DNA of 17,446 nucleotides, taken from NCBI GenBank assembly GCA_902462525.1, contig CABQCA010000032.1:1-17446 (forward strand), in the 5' to 3' direction. Position numbers and translations under genes: made by a program. The stretch comes from an uncultured Porphyromonadaceae bacterium. GTDB lineage: Bacteria; Bacteroidota; Bacteroidia; Bacteroidales; Muribaculaceae. Each line of letters opens with the position of its first letter. Position 1 is the stretch's first letter. Below the pieces are notes generated by a model that saw only the letters and a program-made list of their open reading frames with translations, was not told the origin of the DNA and did not search any database. Below are positions 1 through 9,200 of the stretch, piece after piece.

Positions 1-310
1 GCGACATGCCGCCGGGCGTGACGGTTGGCACGCCGTTGATGCCCGGATTGACATTGGGACGGACGTTGGGCCTTATCACCGGGCCGGGATTGTTGCCGAT
101 CAGCGGAGGTCTTGGCGGCGGTACGGCAGGTCCGGGGTTATAGAGAGGATAGTCCCAGTCCCAGGCTCCATTCCCCCATGCAGGGCTGTAGATGCCGTTG
201 TAGTAGTAGGGGTCGTAGTAGCTGTCGCCGACGTCGACGCCGAAGCCAAGATCGGCGCAGGCGCTCATCGAAAGTGCCGCGAGTACACCGGCAATTATTT
301 TCGCTTTCAT
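1..310 (-). CDS. Secreted or lipid-anchored Pro/Asn/Gly-rich small protein, 3' end missing
   Basis: An open frame starts at the ATG at 310-308 and runs leftward off the window, showing 103 residues. Residues 1-17 look like a lipoprotein signal: MKAK, a hydrophobic stretch, then LSMSAC with Cys17 as the possible lipidated residue. The lipobox is imperfect (Met at -3), so an ordinary signal peptidase I cut is also possible. After it comes an aromatic, acidic stretch rich in Tyr, Trp and Asp (about 25-55). Then comes a low-complexity part made of Pro, Asn, Gly, Val and Arg, with near repeats such as RPNVRPNVNPG (about 70-95). I recognise no family. It is divergent from the DUF3822 gene, with 68 bp between the starts. 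I found no consensus -7 box for it. Function unknown; likely an envelope protein. Confidence 0.6.
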   Translation of the reverse strand, partial: MKAKIIAGVLAALSMSACADLGFGVDVGDSYYDPYYYNGIYSPAWGNGAWDWDYPLYNPGPAVPPPRPPLIGNNPGPVIRPNVRPNVNPGINGVPTVTPGGMS

Positions 311-366
311 AATTCTGCAGTTTTTATAGTATAACAATTTAAGAGGGGGGTTTGACAAAAAATTGC

Positions 367-374
367 TAACTTTG
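367..374 (+). promoter_or_regulatory. Bacteroidetes -7 box for the DUF3822-rsmD unit
   Basis: TAACTTTG matches the Bacteroidetes -7 consensus TAnnTTTG exactly. Only 4 nt separate it from the ATG at 379, so a start site 5-8 nt downstream would fall on or just after the first codon, which suggests a leaderless or nearly leaderless mRNA. A TTTG at 351-354 is closer than the usual -33 spacing. Confidence 0.55.
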
Positions 375-378
375 CCCT

Positions 379-1203
379 ATGGAACAAGCGGAAATAAACG
401 ATCCTACGCTATGGCGGCTGATGTTGCAGATAGGCAGCGGCATGATTCGCGCAGTGGCTATCAGCACCGTCGACGATTTTCAGACGGTGACTTTCAATGT
501 GCCTTTTGACCCTACAGCACCCGACAGCCGGACGGCAGTCGAAGAGGCTGTGTACGCGGTGCCCTTGCTGACAGCCGATTTTGCCACGGTCGATGTTCTT
601 GTCGACACACCGCATTTTATCGTAGCGCCGTCTGTTCTGGGCGATGACGGCATTGATGCCGCTGCTGCTTACTGCTGCATAGCGGATGAGGGCGAGCGGC
701 TGATGCACGACCCTCTCACCGGCCTTGGCGCCACACTGCTATGGCCTTGCTCCGACGAAATAGCGAATTTTCTGGCCCGCACCTTCCGCAATCCCCGGGT
801 GTGCTGCCGCATTACCCCTCTGCTGCGCTACATCGGCGGCAAGAATGCCGGGGGTAACTCCGCTAAGCTTTATGCGCATCTCACCGGCGGCGCCTCACCG
901 GCGGTCGACATAGTTGCATTCGGGCGCGACGGATCGCTGCTGCTATGTACCACCAAGAGCGCGCCGTCGCTTCCCGATGCCGTGTACTGGATAATGGCAT
1001 CGGCCCGCGAGGCCGGTATCGACGCCCGATGCGACTCCTTCTATCTCTGCGGCGATACCTCGGCACGCCTTGCTCTGACGCCCGAACTGAGCCGCTATGC
1101 TGCAAATGTCCTGCCGTTTATTTTCCCTTCGGCTGCTCTGCGCAACGGCTTCGACACCCTGAAGGCTCCTTTTCCACTCATTCTGATACCCCTATGCGAA
1201 TAA
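379..1203 (+). CDS. DUF3822 family protein
   Basis: 274 residues with no signal peptide or membrane segment, so probably cytoplasmic. The assignment to DUF3822, a Bacteroidetes family of unknown function, rests on overall appearance and on its place directly before rsmD, an arrangement I know from this phylum. I see no catalytic motif. The middle (about residues 150-175) has a GGKNAGGNSAKLYAHL-like stretch, and residues 175-230 alternate strand and helix patterns. The ATG at 379 is the first possible start after the -7 box at 367-374. The last 10 bp overlap the start of rsmD, so translation of the two is probably coupled. A role linked to rRNA or ribosome maturation is a guess from the neighbour only. 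Confidence 0.75.
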   Translation: MEQAEINDPTLWRLMLQIGSGMIRAVAISTVDDFQTVTFNVPFDPTAPDSRTAVEEAVYAVPLLTADFATVDVLVDTPHFIVAPSVLGDDGIDAAAAYCCIADEGERLMHDPLTGLGATLLWPCSDEIANFLARTFRNPRVCCRITPLLRYIGGKNAGGNSAKLYAHLTGGASPAVDIVAFGRDGSLLLCTTKSAPSLPDAVYWIMASAREAGIDARCDSFYLCGDTSARLALTPELSRYAANVLPFIFPSAALRNGFDTLKAPFPLILIPLCE

Positions 1204-1778
1204 TACGAGGAAAATACGGGCGCCGGCGTTTCGACGTGCCCACAAACATATCGGCAAGGCCTACAACCGACTTTGCCCGCGAAAACATTTTTAATGTCAT
1301 CGAGAATATCGCCGACATCGAAGGCGCCGACACTCTCGACCTCTTTGCCGGCACAGGAGCTGTGACATTCGAGTTCCTCAGCCGCGAGGCCCGCACCGCC
1401 ACCGCCGTCGAGAAAGCCGCCACGCAGCAGCGTTTCATAGCCAGGGTGGCCAAAGAACTCGGCGCCGACAATCTCAACCTGATTCGTGGCGATGTGCTCC
1501 GCTACCTCGAGGGCGCTTCGAGGTCATTTGACATCGTGTTTGCCGATCCTCCCTACGACATGGCTGGTTTCGCCGAAATTCCGGGCCGGATTCTTGCCTC
1601 TCGTGTGGTGCGTCCCGGCACGCTTGTTATAGTAGAGCACTCGCGAAAGCACGACTTCTCTGCGCTCCCCGGGTTCTTCGACCACCGCGAATACGGCTCG
1701 GTCAACTTTTCTTTATTCCGGGTGCCCGAAAACAATCAGGTGCCGGACGGTGTTATACTTACAAAGCCGGAGATTTGA
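1194..1778 (+). CDS. rsmD: 16S rRNA (guanine-N2)-methyltransferase RsmD
   Basis: 194 residues, the usual size for RsmD, which uses S-adenosylmethionine to methylate N2 of G966 (E. coli numbering) of 16S rRNA in the assembling small subunit. Visible motifs: MRIIRGKYGRRRF at the N-terminus, the RPTTDFARENIFN block (22-34), SAM motif I DLFAGTGA (49-56), acidic motif-II area around VEK, and the catalytic DPPYD (118-122). The frame is open upstream to 945, but that part lies inside the DUF3822 gene in another frame. The ATG at 1194 gives the conserved RsmD N-terminus and overlaps the upstream stop by 10 bp. It is the second gene of a two-gene unit and converges on the GH30 gene. Confidence 0.93.
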   Translation: MRIIRGKYGRRRFDVPTNISARPTTDFARENIFNVIENIADIEGADTLDLFAGTGAVTFEFLSREARTATAVEKAATQQRFIARVAKELGADNLNLIRGDVLRYLEGASRSFDIVFADPPYDMAGFAEIPGRILASRVVRPGTLVIVEHSRKHDFSALPGFFDHREYGSVNFSLFRVPENNQVPDGVILTKPEI

Positions 1779-1878
1779 TGCCGGAAGGCGTCGCGGGATC
1801 GTAATCCCATCTGTCGGAGGCTGAAAGTGCTACCGACGGCTCCCCTCTCTCCAAGTCTTGCGGCCGCGATAATAAACG

Positions 1879-1919
1879 AGCAGGAGCTGTGCCCCCCTAT
1901 GGTTGGCGCAGCTCCTGCT
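1879..1919. terminator. Bidirectional terminator hairpin between rsmD and GH30
   Basis: The arms AGCAGGAGCTGTGCC (1879-1893) and GGCGCAGCTCCTGCT (1905-1919) form a 15-bp stem with one G:T pair and an 11-nt loop. It lies between converging genes, 16 nt past the minus-strand stop. Neither side has a strong U run; the minus-strand exit reads CGTTTATTATC. A weaker 7-bp hairpin (1811-1817 with 1833-1839) lies nearer the rsmD stop. The rest of the 1779-1934 gap holds nothing else I can name. Confidence 0.7.
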
Positions 1920-1934
1920 TGGCGTTAAAGTGTG

Positions 1935-3509
1935 TCAGTCGCTCACAAGGGTGATGACCGAGCGGGCGGGGACAGTGAGGCTGTCGGAGGCGTATGTGCC
2001 GACGTATTTCAGGTCGCTCCGCGACGATGTTTCATAGCATTTGAGCCGTGAGATGTCGACTCCTGACGGCAGATTCTTCACATCTACTGCCACCGTGGCA
2101 GGTGTGCCGCCGTAGTTTACGATCACTGTCACAAATTTGCCATTTGCTTTGTCGGCGTATGCCGATGCCATCAGTCCGCGGCCTTCTTCCGTGCCCGGTG
2201 CTGTCTGGGAAGCAAGACGCACCATACCCGGTCTTACAAAGAAACTGTAGTTGCCGAGCGCCCACAGATATTTTGATGGCAGAAACGCTCCGTCGGTCTT
2301 TCCGGTTTCTTCGAAGTTTCCGTTAGCGTTCTTCCAGGGGCGATGCAGAGTGTTCTCATCGTTGATCCATATAAGTGCGTCCTTATAATTGGCTTCGGAC
2401 AATGCTGTCCACGATTGCCACGACGAAGCTTCGGCAACAGTGAGGTCGTAGTGGATAATGCGTGCTATGTAGAGGGCAAGGTCCATTCCGGTGTCGCGCT
2501 GACCGCCGCCGTCGGGGTTGTCGGGATTGCTCTCCATCGGGCAGTATTCGGTCTGCCAGTAAGAATATCCCGATGGCAGAGCTTCGCGGAGCTGCCGGCG
2601 TGTGGCCACAAGAGTGTCGAGGGGCCATGTTGACCAATATGAATGTCCGCTGATAATTTTTGCAACATTGGTGCAGTTACCTATATAATTTTCCCCTGAA
2701 GAAGTAAACATGTCGACTATCTGATTGTCGCGCATCGGCTTATCGGTGCCATTGCGATAAAGGTAGCGGATGTCGGCGGCCTCTCCGAAAACTACTTTCG
2801 TCCGGGCCTTTCGTTTCGAAAGTTCTTTATCGAGAAGACGTATCAGTGCGGCACATTCACGGTTTGTGGCCTGCATTCCTTCCTGACGGCTTACTACCCA
2901 TTCCCACTGGGGCTCGTTGATGGGGCTGAGATAGTCAATATCGAGGTGTTTGCACACTTCGGCCATGAATGCGGCGTAATCAGTGTATTTGTCAGGTTTT
3001 ATGTTGGCGTACGGGGTATTCTCGCTGGCCCGAGTCATGCCGTTTCTGGTCATAAAATATGGCGCGGTTATGGAGAAACCGAGGATATAGGGCACGCCTC
3101 TGTCACGTGCCGCCTTTATAAACCATTGCTGACCTGCCTGTTTCGACCAGTCGTAGTTGCCATCGGCGTCGAGAAAACACTCTGTTCGCCGCCAGGGCGA
3201 TTCTACGCCGCTCGAATCGCCGCGCTCATGACTCCCCGAGCCGATGTTGAATCTCCATAGCGTCAGCCCAATACCCCGTGGAGAGCCCGAGGCGTCGGTT
3301 TCGGAGCTGAACAGCAGGTCGGCGATGGCGTTCTTCTTTTCATCTGGCCAGCAACCGACGTACTGTGCGCGCCAGCAGTCGGAGGCTCCGAAGCTGTGGA
3401 TTGTCTGGCGCGGAGAGTTGTAGTCGAAGGCCAGCTTTACAGTTTTGGCGGAGCATAGGGTCTGTGCACCGGTGAAAAGCGCAACAGCGGCTATGATTAT
3501 TTTTTTCAT
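1935..3509 (-). CDS. Secreted glycoside hydrolase, GH30-like (Glyco_hydr_30_2 type)
   Basis: 524 residues. Residues 1-21 are a signal peptide (MKKIIIAAVALFTGAQTLCSA). The catalytic TIM barrel covers about 25-425, opening with the family-like FGASDCWRAQYVG. Glu199 in SPINEPQWEW is the expected acid/base and Glu321 in YWQTEYCPME the expected nucleophile, as in retaining clan GH-A enzymes. Residues about 430-524 form the small beta-sandwich typical of GH30 and end in PARSVITLVSD. This branch of GH30 includes endo-beta-1,6-galactanases and related enzymes; I cannot fix the substrate. The ATG overlaps the GH2 stop by 4 bp (ATGA), so it is translationally coupled and is the last gene of the operon. 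It would act in the periplasm or at the surface. Confidence 0.85.
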   Translation of the reverse strand: MKKIIIAAVALFTGAQTLCSAKTVKLAFDYNSPRQTIHSFGASDCWRAQYVGCWPDEKKNAIADLLFSSETDASGSPRGIGLTLWRFNIGSGSHERGDSSGVESPWRRTECFLDADGNYDWSKQAGQQWFIKAARDRGVPYILGFSITAPYFMTRNGMTRASENTPYANIKPDKYTDYAAFMAEVCKHLDIDYLSPINEPQWEWVVSRQEGMQATNRECAALIRLLDKELSKRKARTKVVFGEAADIRYLYRNGTDKPMRDNQIVDMFTSSGENYIGNCTNVAKIISGHSYWSTWPLDTLVATRRQLREALPSGYSYWQTEYCPMESNPDNPDGGGQRDTGMDLALYIARIIHYDLTVAEASSWQSWTALSEANYKDALIWINDENTLHRPWKNANGNFEETGKTDGAFLPSKYLWALGNYSFFVRPGMVRLASQTAPGTEEGRGLMASAYADKANGKFVTVIVNYGGTPATVAVDVKNLPSGVDISRLKCYETSSRSDLKYVGTYASDSLTVPARSVITLVSD

Positions 3510-6201
3510 GGCTTCAGCCTGCGGAAAGCCGACATGGCTTCGGGTGAGAGAACGTATCGCGGATTGAAATCTTTGCCGGACATGTATTTCATCAGGCTGC
3601 GTCGCAGCTGGCGCGCTGCGGGGCGTGTGTCGAGGTTCTCGGCAATGTCGGGAGTGCAGAGCAGCAGTCGGCCGGCACCCACTTTCGCTTCAAGGATGAG
3701 AGCGAGATTGCGGTTCTTGAAGAAGTTATCGGTCATTCGCACCACAGGATTTATGTCGGCCGCCACGCTGTCGAGCACAAGAGTGCGACCGCTCTTGCAG
3801 AGTTCCCACCATTGCCAGTCGGTGTGGCTGTCGGTAGGGAAATCGGCGAGCGCCGGATTCGACGGGTCGCACCATACGCCCATCGTGCCCGGCTGGTCGG
3901 GGAAGTGTACCGGGCTCCAGAACACCTGTACGAACTTGCCTTCGAGGCCCTCCGTCTCATCTTCGCGGGGGTTGAGGAGCACTGTGCGGCCCAGTTGCAG
4001 AAGGCTGTCGGCCTCGTCCCAGCTACGGGTGAAGACCATGCCCTCGGTTCCGGCATCAGCGGTGTCGTAGTGGGGGTAGACCCACACTTTCCATGAGTTG
4101 TGTCTTTCGCCGATATTCAGTGTCAGAAGCAACTGTGTGGCTTTGCTGACGGCGCCGAGGGGCACCACGGCACTGCCGAGTGAAAGGGCGTTGCCTTGCG
4201 CGATGTTCTGCTGCGGCAAAGAACCTGAGGCGATGATTTTGTCGCCTTCCGAAAGCTTCCAGCGGGGCTGAACACTGTCGATGTCGCTGCCGGTGAAGTT
4301 TGCTGCCTCGAAGTCGACGCGAAGAGTGTCGGAATTGTTGTAGACGGCTTTCGGGAAGCGAGCCAGAGGTACCAGCGGAGCACAGAACTGCCGCATTTCA
4401 TCTCCGCTGACGATTCCCTTGCTCTCCCAGAATGAATTGAGCAGTCCGACAAGGGCCGTGCTCTGTCCGGGAAAATCCTGAAGACCGAGCAGCTGGAAGC
4501 CGCTGAGGCCGGGGGTACGGAGAGCGCGCTCTATTTCTTCCTTGTAGAGGATTGCGGCGAGTTTGCCGCTTGCCTGAAGATTTTCTTCAGCCCAGCGGAG
4601 GCGACCTTTCGAAGCGAGGTCCTCTTTCACGGCCATGAAGTTTAGCGGCATCAGATTGCCTGTGTACTTCGGAATTTCCTTAAGGTCGGGGTAGACGCTG
4701 TACTGTCCGATTTCATGGGTCACAATCGGTGTGCCGAAGTTTTTGATTGACGCCGAGTAGTCCTTGGTGAAATCGACAGGTTCGCTGTCGAATATGCCCT
4801 GACCGCGTACCCAGCCGTCGTCGGTCCACTGGGTTATCCAGAACTGGTCGGCAGGTTCAGGAACGCCGGTATGACCTTTTTCGAAGGTGAAGCTTGTGGC
4901 GGTGTAGAGGTGGCGGGGGTCGGCGGCGCGGGCTTCGCGCACGAGTGAGTCGAGCGGGGTGAAATCGTGCTGCAGTTCATTGCCCATGCTCAGGAAGGTG
5001 AACGAAGGGTGATTGCCGTACTCGCGGAGTATGCGGTGCAGTTCGTCGCGCATATAGCCGGTGACACGGCTGTCGTCGCCGATGGTGAGGCTCCACACCG
5101 GCAGCTCGACAAGCAGGTAGAGGCCGGCCTTGTCGGCAGCGGCGAAAGCGGCCTCGGGCGGGCACCAGGAATGGAAGCGCAGGTGGTTGAGGCCGTAGCT
5201 TTTGGCGGTGTCGAATAACCGTGCCCACGATGCTTCATCGGTAGGAGGATAGCCGGTGAGAGGGAAAATGCAGCATTCCAGTGCTCCCCGCAGGAAGATA
5301 CGCTTGCCGTTGACCTGCAGCAGACCATTGTCGCCTGTGATTTCGCGCATGCCGAAAGTGCCCTCGGTGCTGTCTTTTTCGTGTCCCGAACGGAAATCGG
5401 CGGTCCATGTGTAGAGGACCGGATTATGCTCATCCCAGAGAACGGCGTCGGGAATAGTGTAGGTGAAGGTTGTGGTATCGTCCTTGGCTTTGACGCTGAT
5501 TTTTTTCAGCTTTTTGCCGTCGGGGGCTGTCATTCGGAAATCGACGGAGCCTTTGACCGGCTTTTTGCCTCCGAAAATCACTTCGACCGTGGCTGTGCCT
5601 GTGGCAATGTCGGGAGTCAGACGCACATGGTCAATGTATGTCTGTGGTCTGGTTGTCAGAGTCATATTACCCAGCACGCCGTTCCACATGGTTTGTGTGG
5701 CGTTGGTGTAGGCGTGTGCCATGTCCTTGTATGAAAGGTCGTACTGTTTTGTGTTGTCAACCTTTATCGTCAGTTCATTATCACTGCCTGGCACGATGCA
5801 GTCGATGAGGTCGAACGAGTGAGGTGTAGTAAGACTTTCGTTAAAGCCATGAACTTTTTGCCGTTAACCCACACTTCGGAATGCCACAGCACACGCTCAA
5901 GGTCGAGGAAAATGCGCTTTCCGGCCCATGAGGCAGGTACGGCGACAGTGCGTGTGTAGTTTGCCGGGCCGACGTAGTCGTATTTTCGTTTCAGATCGAG
6001 GAATACTTCGGCTGTCATGGCCGGAGAGAGGGCGCATGGCGTGCCGAGGCCGGCATCACACAGAGTGCCGGGAAGTGTGACGGTGGCAGGGCCCGTTGCG
6101 CTGTCGAGCATCGCCGTCCATGTGCCGGCGATATCGATGCTTTCTGCGGAGGCCGCCATAGTGGCGGCACCGCAAAGCAAGTATGAAATCAGTCGCTTCA
6201 T
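3506..6201 (-). pseudogene. Secreted GH2 family glycosidase, split by a 1-nt frameshift at 5854-5860
   Basis: Two frames together make one GH2 enzyme. The 5' frame (6201 to 5770, 143 codons) has a signal peptide of about 19 residues, then the sugar-binding domain up to EVWVNGKK (Lys115-Lys116). The true continuation VHGFNESLTTPHSFDL lies in the -1 frame and runs to a stop at 3506. Joining them at the run C-AAAAA-G (5860-5854) gives 898 residues. Rough domains: sugar-binding 24-150, Ig-like 165-275, TIM barrel 280-600, then C-terminal beta-rich parts. Acid/base Glu409 (SMGNELQ) and nucleophile Glu497 (THEIGQY), in joined numbering, are intact. The substrate (beta-galactoside, glucuronide or other) cannot be told. 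The start lies 2 nt after the DUF5107 stop. The break may be a true mutation, a sequencing error in the homopolymer, or a -1 recoding site, since slipping back one base restores the protein exactly. Confidence 0.85.
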
Positions 6202-6203
6202 GA

Positions 6204-9200
6204 TTAAAGCCTTATGGATTTACAAAGAGAAGTGAATGTCTGTATGCCCTGATGGTTGGCATTGAGAGCTGTGGCTTCTGCGAGGTAGCGTTCGCTATGG
6301 GCATTGTCGCCGAGACCGGCGTAGCCGAGTGTGAGCATGTAGAGACAGTGGATACGGTTCATTTCGTCGAGACTGCCGTCCCACACCTGAAGGTCGGGGA
6401 GGCTGACGGCGAAATAGTCCATGACGACCTCTTCATGCAAGTGCTGCTTGCCGTAATCGACAAGGCGGTTGAAGTAGGAGCGGGCTTTGTTCTCATCGCC
6501 CAGGGCACGGAAAGCAAGGCCTGCATAGAAAATCTTGTCGGGCTTGGCGTCGTTATAGTACATAGCCGCTGCGGGTTCCGTGGGGCCAAGAGTGGCCTGC
6601 TTAAAGCACTCGATGGCTTTCTCTTCATTGCCGGCAGCGCGGTAGCAGAGGCCGAGAAGATAATAGAAGTCGTTCTCCTGTGCGCCATAGAGTTTGCCTT
6701 CGCCGAGGTTGTGGGGGTAAACCAGACATTCGTTAAGCAGAGCGACGGCATCGTCATATTTGCCGGTACTGATAGCCTGCTTCGCCATCTCGACGCGCGA
6801 AATCTGATACTGAGCCGGCACTTTGCCTTCGCCGCCTTCCCATGGATGGAACTTATGGCCGTCGAGTTTCGCCTTTGCTTCGGCATATTGTCCGCACTGA
6901 TTCAGCAGGGTGATTTCCTCAAGCAGCAAGTCGTCTCGCTGCGCTATGAGTTCGGGATATTTCTGAAGGAAGGCGAGGCGCTCGCAGTGCGGACGCTGCA
7001 GTTTTTTGTACAGCTGGTCGAGTTCCATGAGCACACGGGCATCGCTCTTGTCGAGGGAGAAGGCTTTCTCCATAGCTTCGACAGCTTTGTCGGCATCGTT
7101 GCGCTTGTTGTAGTAGACGAGCGCGAGGTTGCGCCATGTTGTCGGGAATTTTGGATTGAGTCTGGCTGCCTGCTCCCAGTGCGTCTGGGCGAGGTCGTAC
7201 TGACGCTTGTCGTAGAACAGGTTGCCGAGAAAGTGGTTGGCGCAGGCGTCGTTGGGATTGACCTCGATAGCCGCACGCAGGGCGAGGATGGCTTCGGAAC
7301 GGTTGGGGAATACAAAGTCCGGGCAGTCGGCTTCGCCGGCGGCGAACGCCTTGGCCGCATCGGTTTTATTGCCGCTCTGGAGCAACGCCCATCCGTAGTA
7401 GTAATGGGTCATGGCTGTGGTGGCGCCGTTTTCCTTTGCTATATTCCACACTTTTTCGGCATAATCCCATAGACCGGCGTCGCAGAAGTCGAGGGCAAGT
7501 TCGTCGTAGTTGTGTGCGCTGCCGTGCATGAGCTGAACCATCTCAGCGGTTCCGCCGAGCAGGAAGAGGCAGCCGTAGTTGAAGGGATCGATGTCCAGCG
7601 ACTCGCGGCAAAGGTCCTTTGCGTCCTCTTCGCGGCCGAGCTTCATCAGAACTGCGGCTTTGAGAGCGCGGGCTTTTGCATTGTGCCAGTTTCGGCGCAA
7701 CGAGCGGTCGGACTCGTAGAGGGCTTCCTCATAGTTGCCGCGGCGGCTGCTTATCTGGGCACAGGCGAAGTAGCCGGCATCCTGCCATGCGCCGTTCCAG
7801 GTCGATTTGTAGAATCGGTTGTAGGCTTCGTCGTAGCGTCCCTGATATTTAAGAGCAAGTCCGAGGTTGTAGATAGGTTCGCCGTCGTAGGGATTGGGGT
7901 TGCGTTTCTGAAGTATCTTTACGGCTTTGGCGAGATATTTTTCAGCGAGGTCGAAACGCCCCTTGCGGATATGCCACAGACCCATGGCATTGTTGCAGCG
8001 CACGTCGTCGGGGTCGCGGCGCAGACCTTCTTCGTAGTAGTCGACGGGCGAGAAAGTGGCGTGGCGGTACTGTTCGAGGTGAAGACCGGTGAGATAAAGC
8101 TGCTCCACGGTCTTAATCTGTGAGGGCAGAAGGGCTGCCTCGGCGGCATCGGGAATGGGGCGGATTTCGTCGGGCTCGGCTTCCCAGTTCATAATTACCC
8201 GGCCATCCCTGATGAAATCGACTTTGATGTCCTGCAGGGTAGCGCCGCTGACGTCGACGTTTTTTTTCCAGACCTTTTCGGGTGTGACTGTCACTTCTTC
8301 GTTGAGAAGGACCTCGCCGGTTCTGTTGCTGAGCACGATGGTGACGGTCTGCCTGCTTGTGGCAAAGACTTTCAGTCCGGCTTTGTTATCCGCGGACATT
8401 TCGATGTTCATCAGCAGGTCTTTGGTAGCGTTCTTTACCACGCCGAGTTCACGATAGGGCAGGAAGTACTGTGTGAATTCTTTCTCCTCGTAGGGCATGA
8501 GCCATGTGAAGTCGGGCTGGTTTTCGGTGTATACACCGGCCATAAGCTCGATGTAGGGCCCGTCGTCGTCGGTGAGGCAGCGGTCCCATGCACGGCCGAA
8601 ATCGCCGTTGCCCCATGTCCATTGTTTCTTGCCGGGCGACACATGGTGGCTTGCCACGTGGAGCATACCGGCCTGAGTGTCGCATTCGTATCCGCCTTCA
8701 AAATCATACTTGGAATTCACACCCATGTAGGAAGTGGGAACGAAGATATTTTTGTAGTTGGCGATGTCGACGCCGGCCGAGTAGTCCATCTTGTAGTAGG
8801 TTCCGGTGGCGATGGGAAACGAGCTGACGGCTCGCTTGCCGTGGTCGAACACGGCGTTGATGTCGGGCGGGAACACCGAACGGTAGTGGTCGTTGACTGC
8901 TACTGCGGGGTTGGCCCACCAGAGGAATGTCTGAGGCACGTCGGTGCGGTTATAGAGCACACCCTTTATTTCGAGGTAGGCGCAGCCGGGCCGCAGTGTG
9001 AATCCGGCCATGCCTTTCTGATGGAACATGCGCTCCGTTTCGCTTACCCACACCGTTACAGAACCGTCGGTGTGTTCTTCGATGGTGCAGTCGACGGGCA
9101 TGTAGGTCGACGGCCGGTGGTGCTGGGGCCAGTTGAACTCTATGCCGCCCGAAATCCACGGACCTGCGAGGCCGACAAGCGCCGGCTTGATTACGTGGTT

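Noticed and set aside
945..1193. 83-codon N-terminal extension of RsmD
   Set aside because: It lies within the DUF3822 coding sequence in another frame and looks Arg-rich and random; the ATG at 1194 gives the normal RsmD start.
1811..1839. 7-bp hairpin as the rsmD terminator
   Set aside because: Short, with a 15-nt loop and a C-rich tail; the 15-bp hairpin at 1879-1919 is far stronger. Mentioned only as a possibility.
5770..5794. GTG at 5794 as an independent start for a 762-residue GH2 protein
   Set aside because: It sits in the middle of the sugar-binding domain and would lack a signal peptide; the frame is homologous further upstream to 5854, which points to a frameshift.
6252..7472. 406-codon open frame on the plus strand inside the DUF5107-TPR gene
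   Set aside because: It is exactly antisense to a well-supported gene, shows a Val/Glu/Gly-rich mirror composition, and has no family motif or -7 box. It is a by-product of codon bias.
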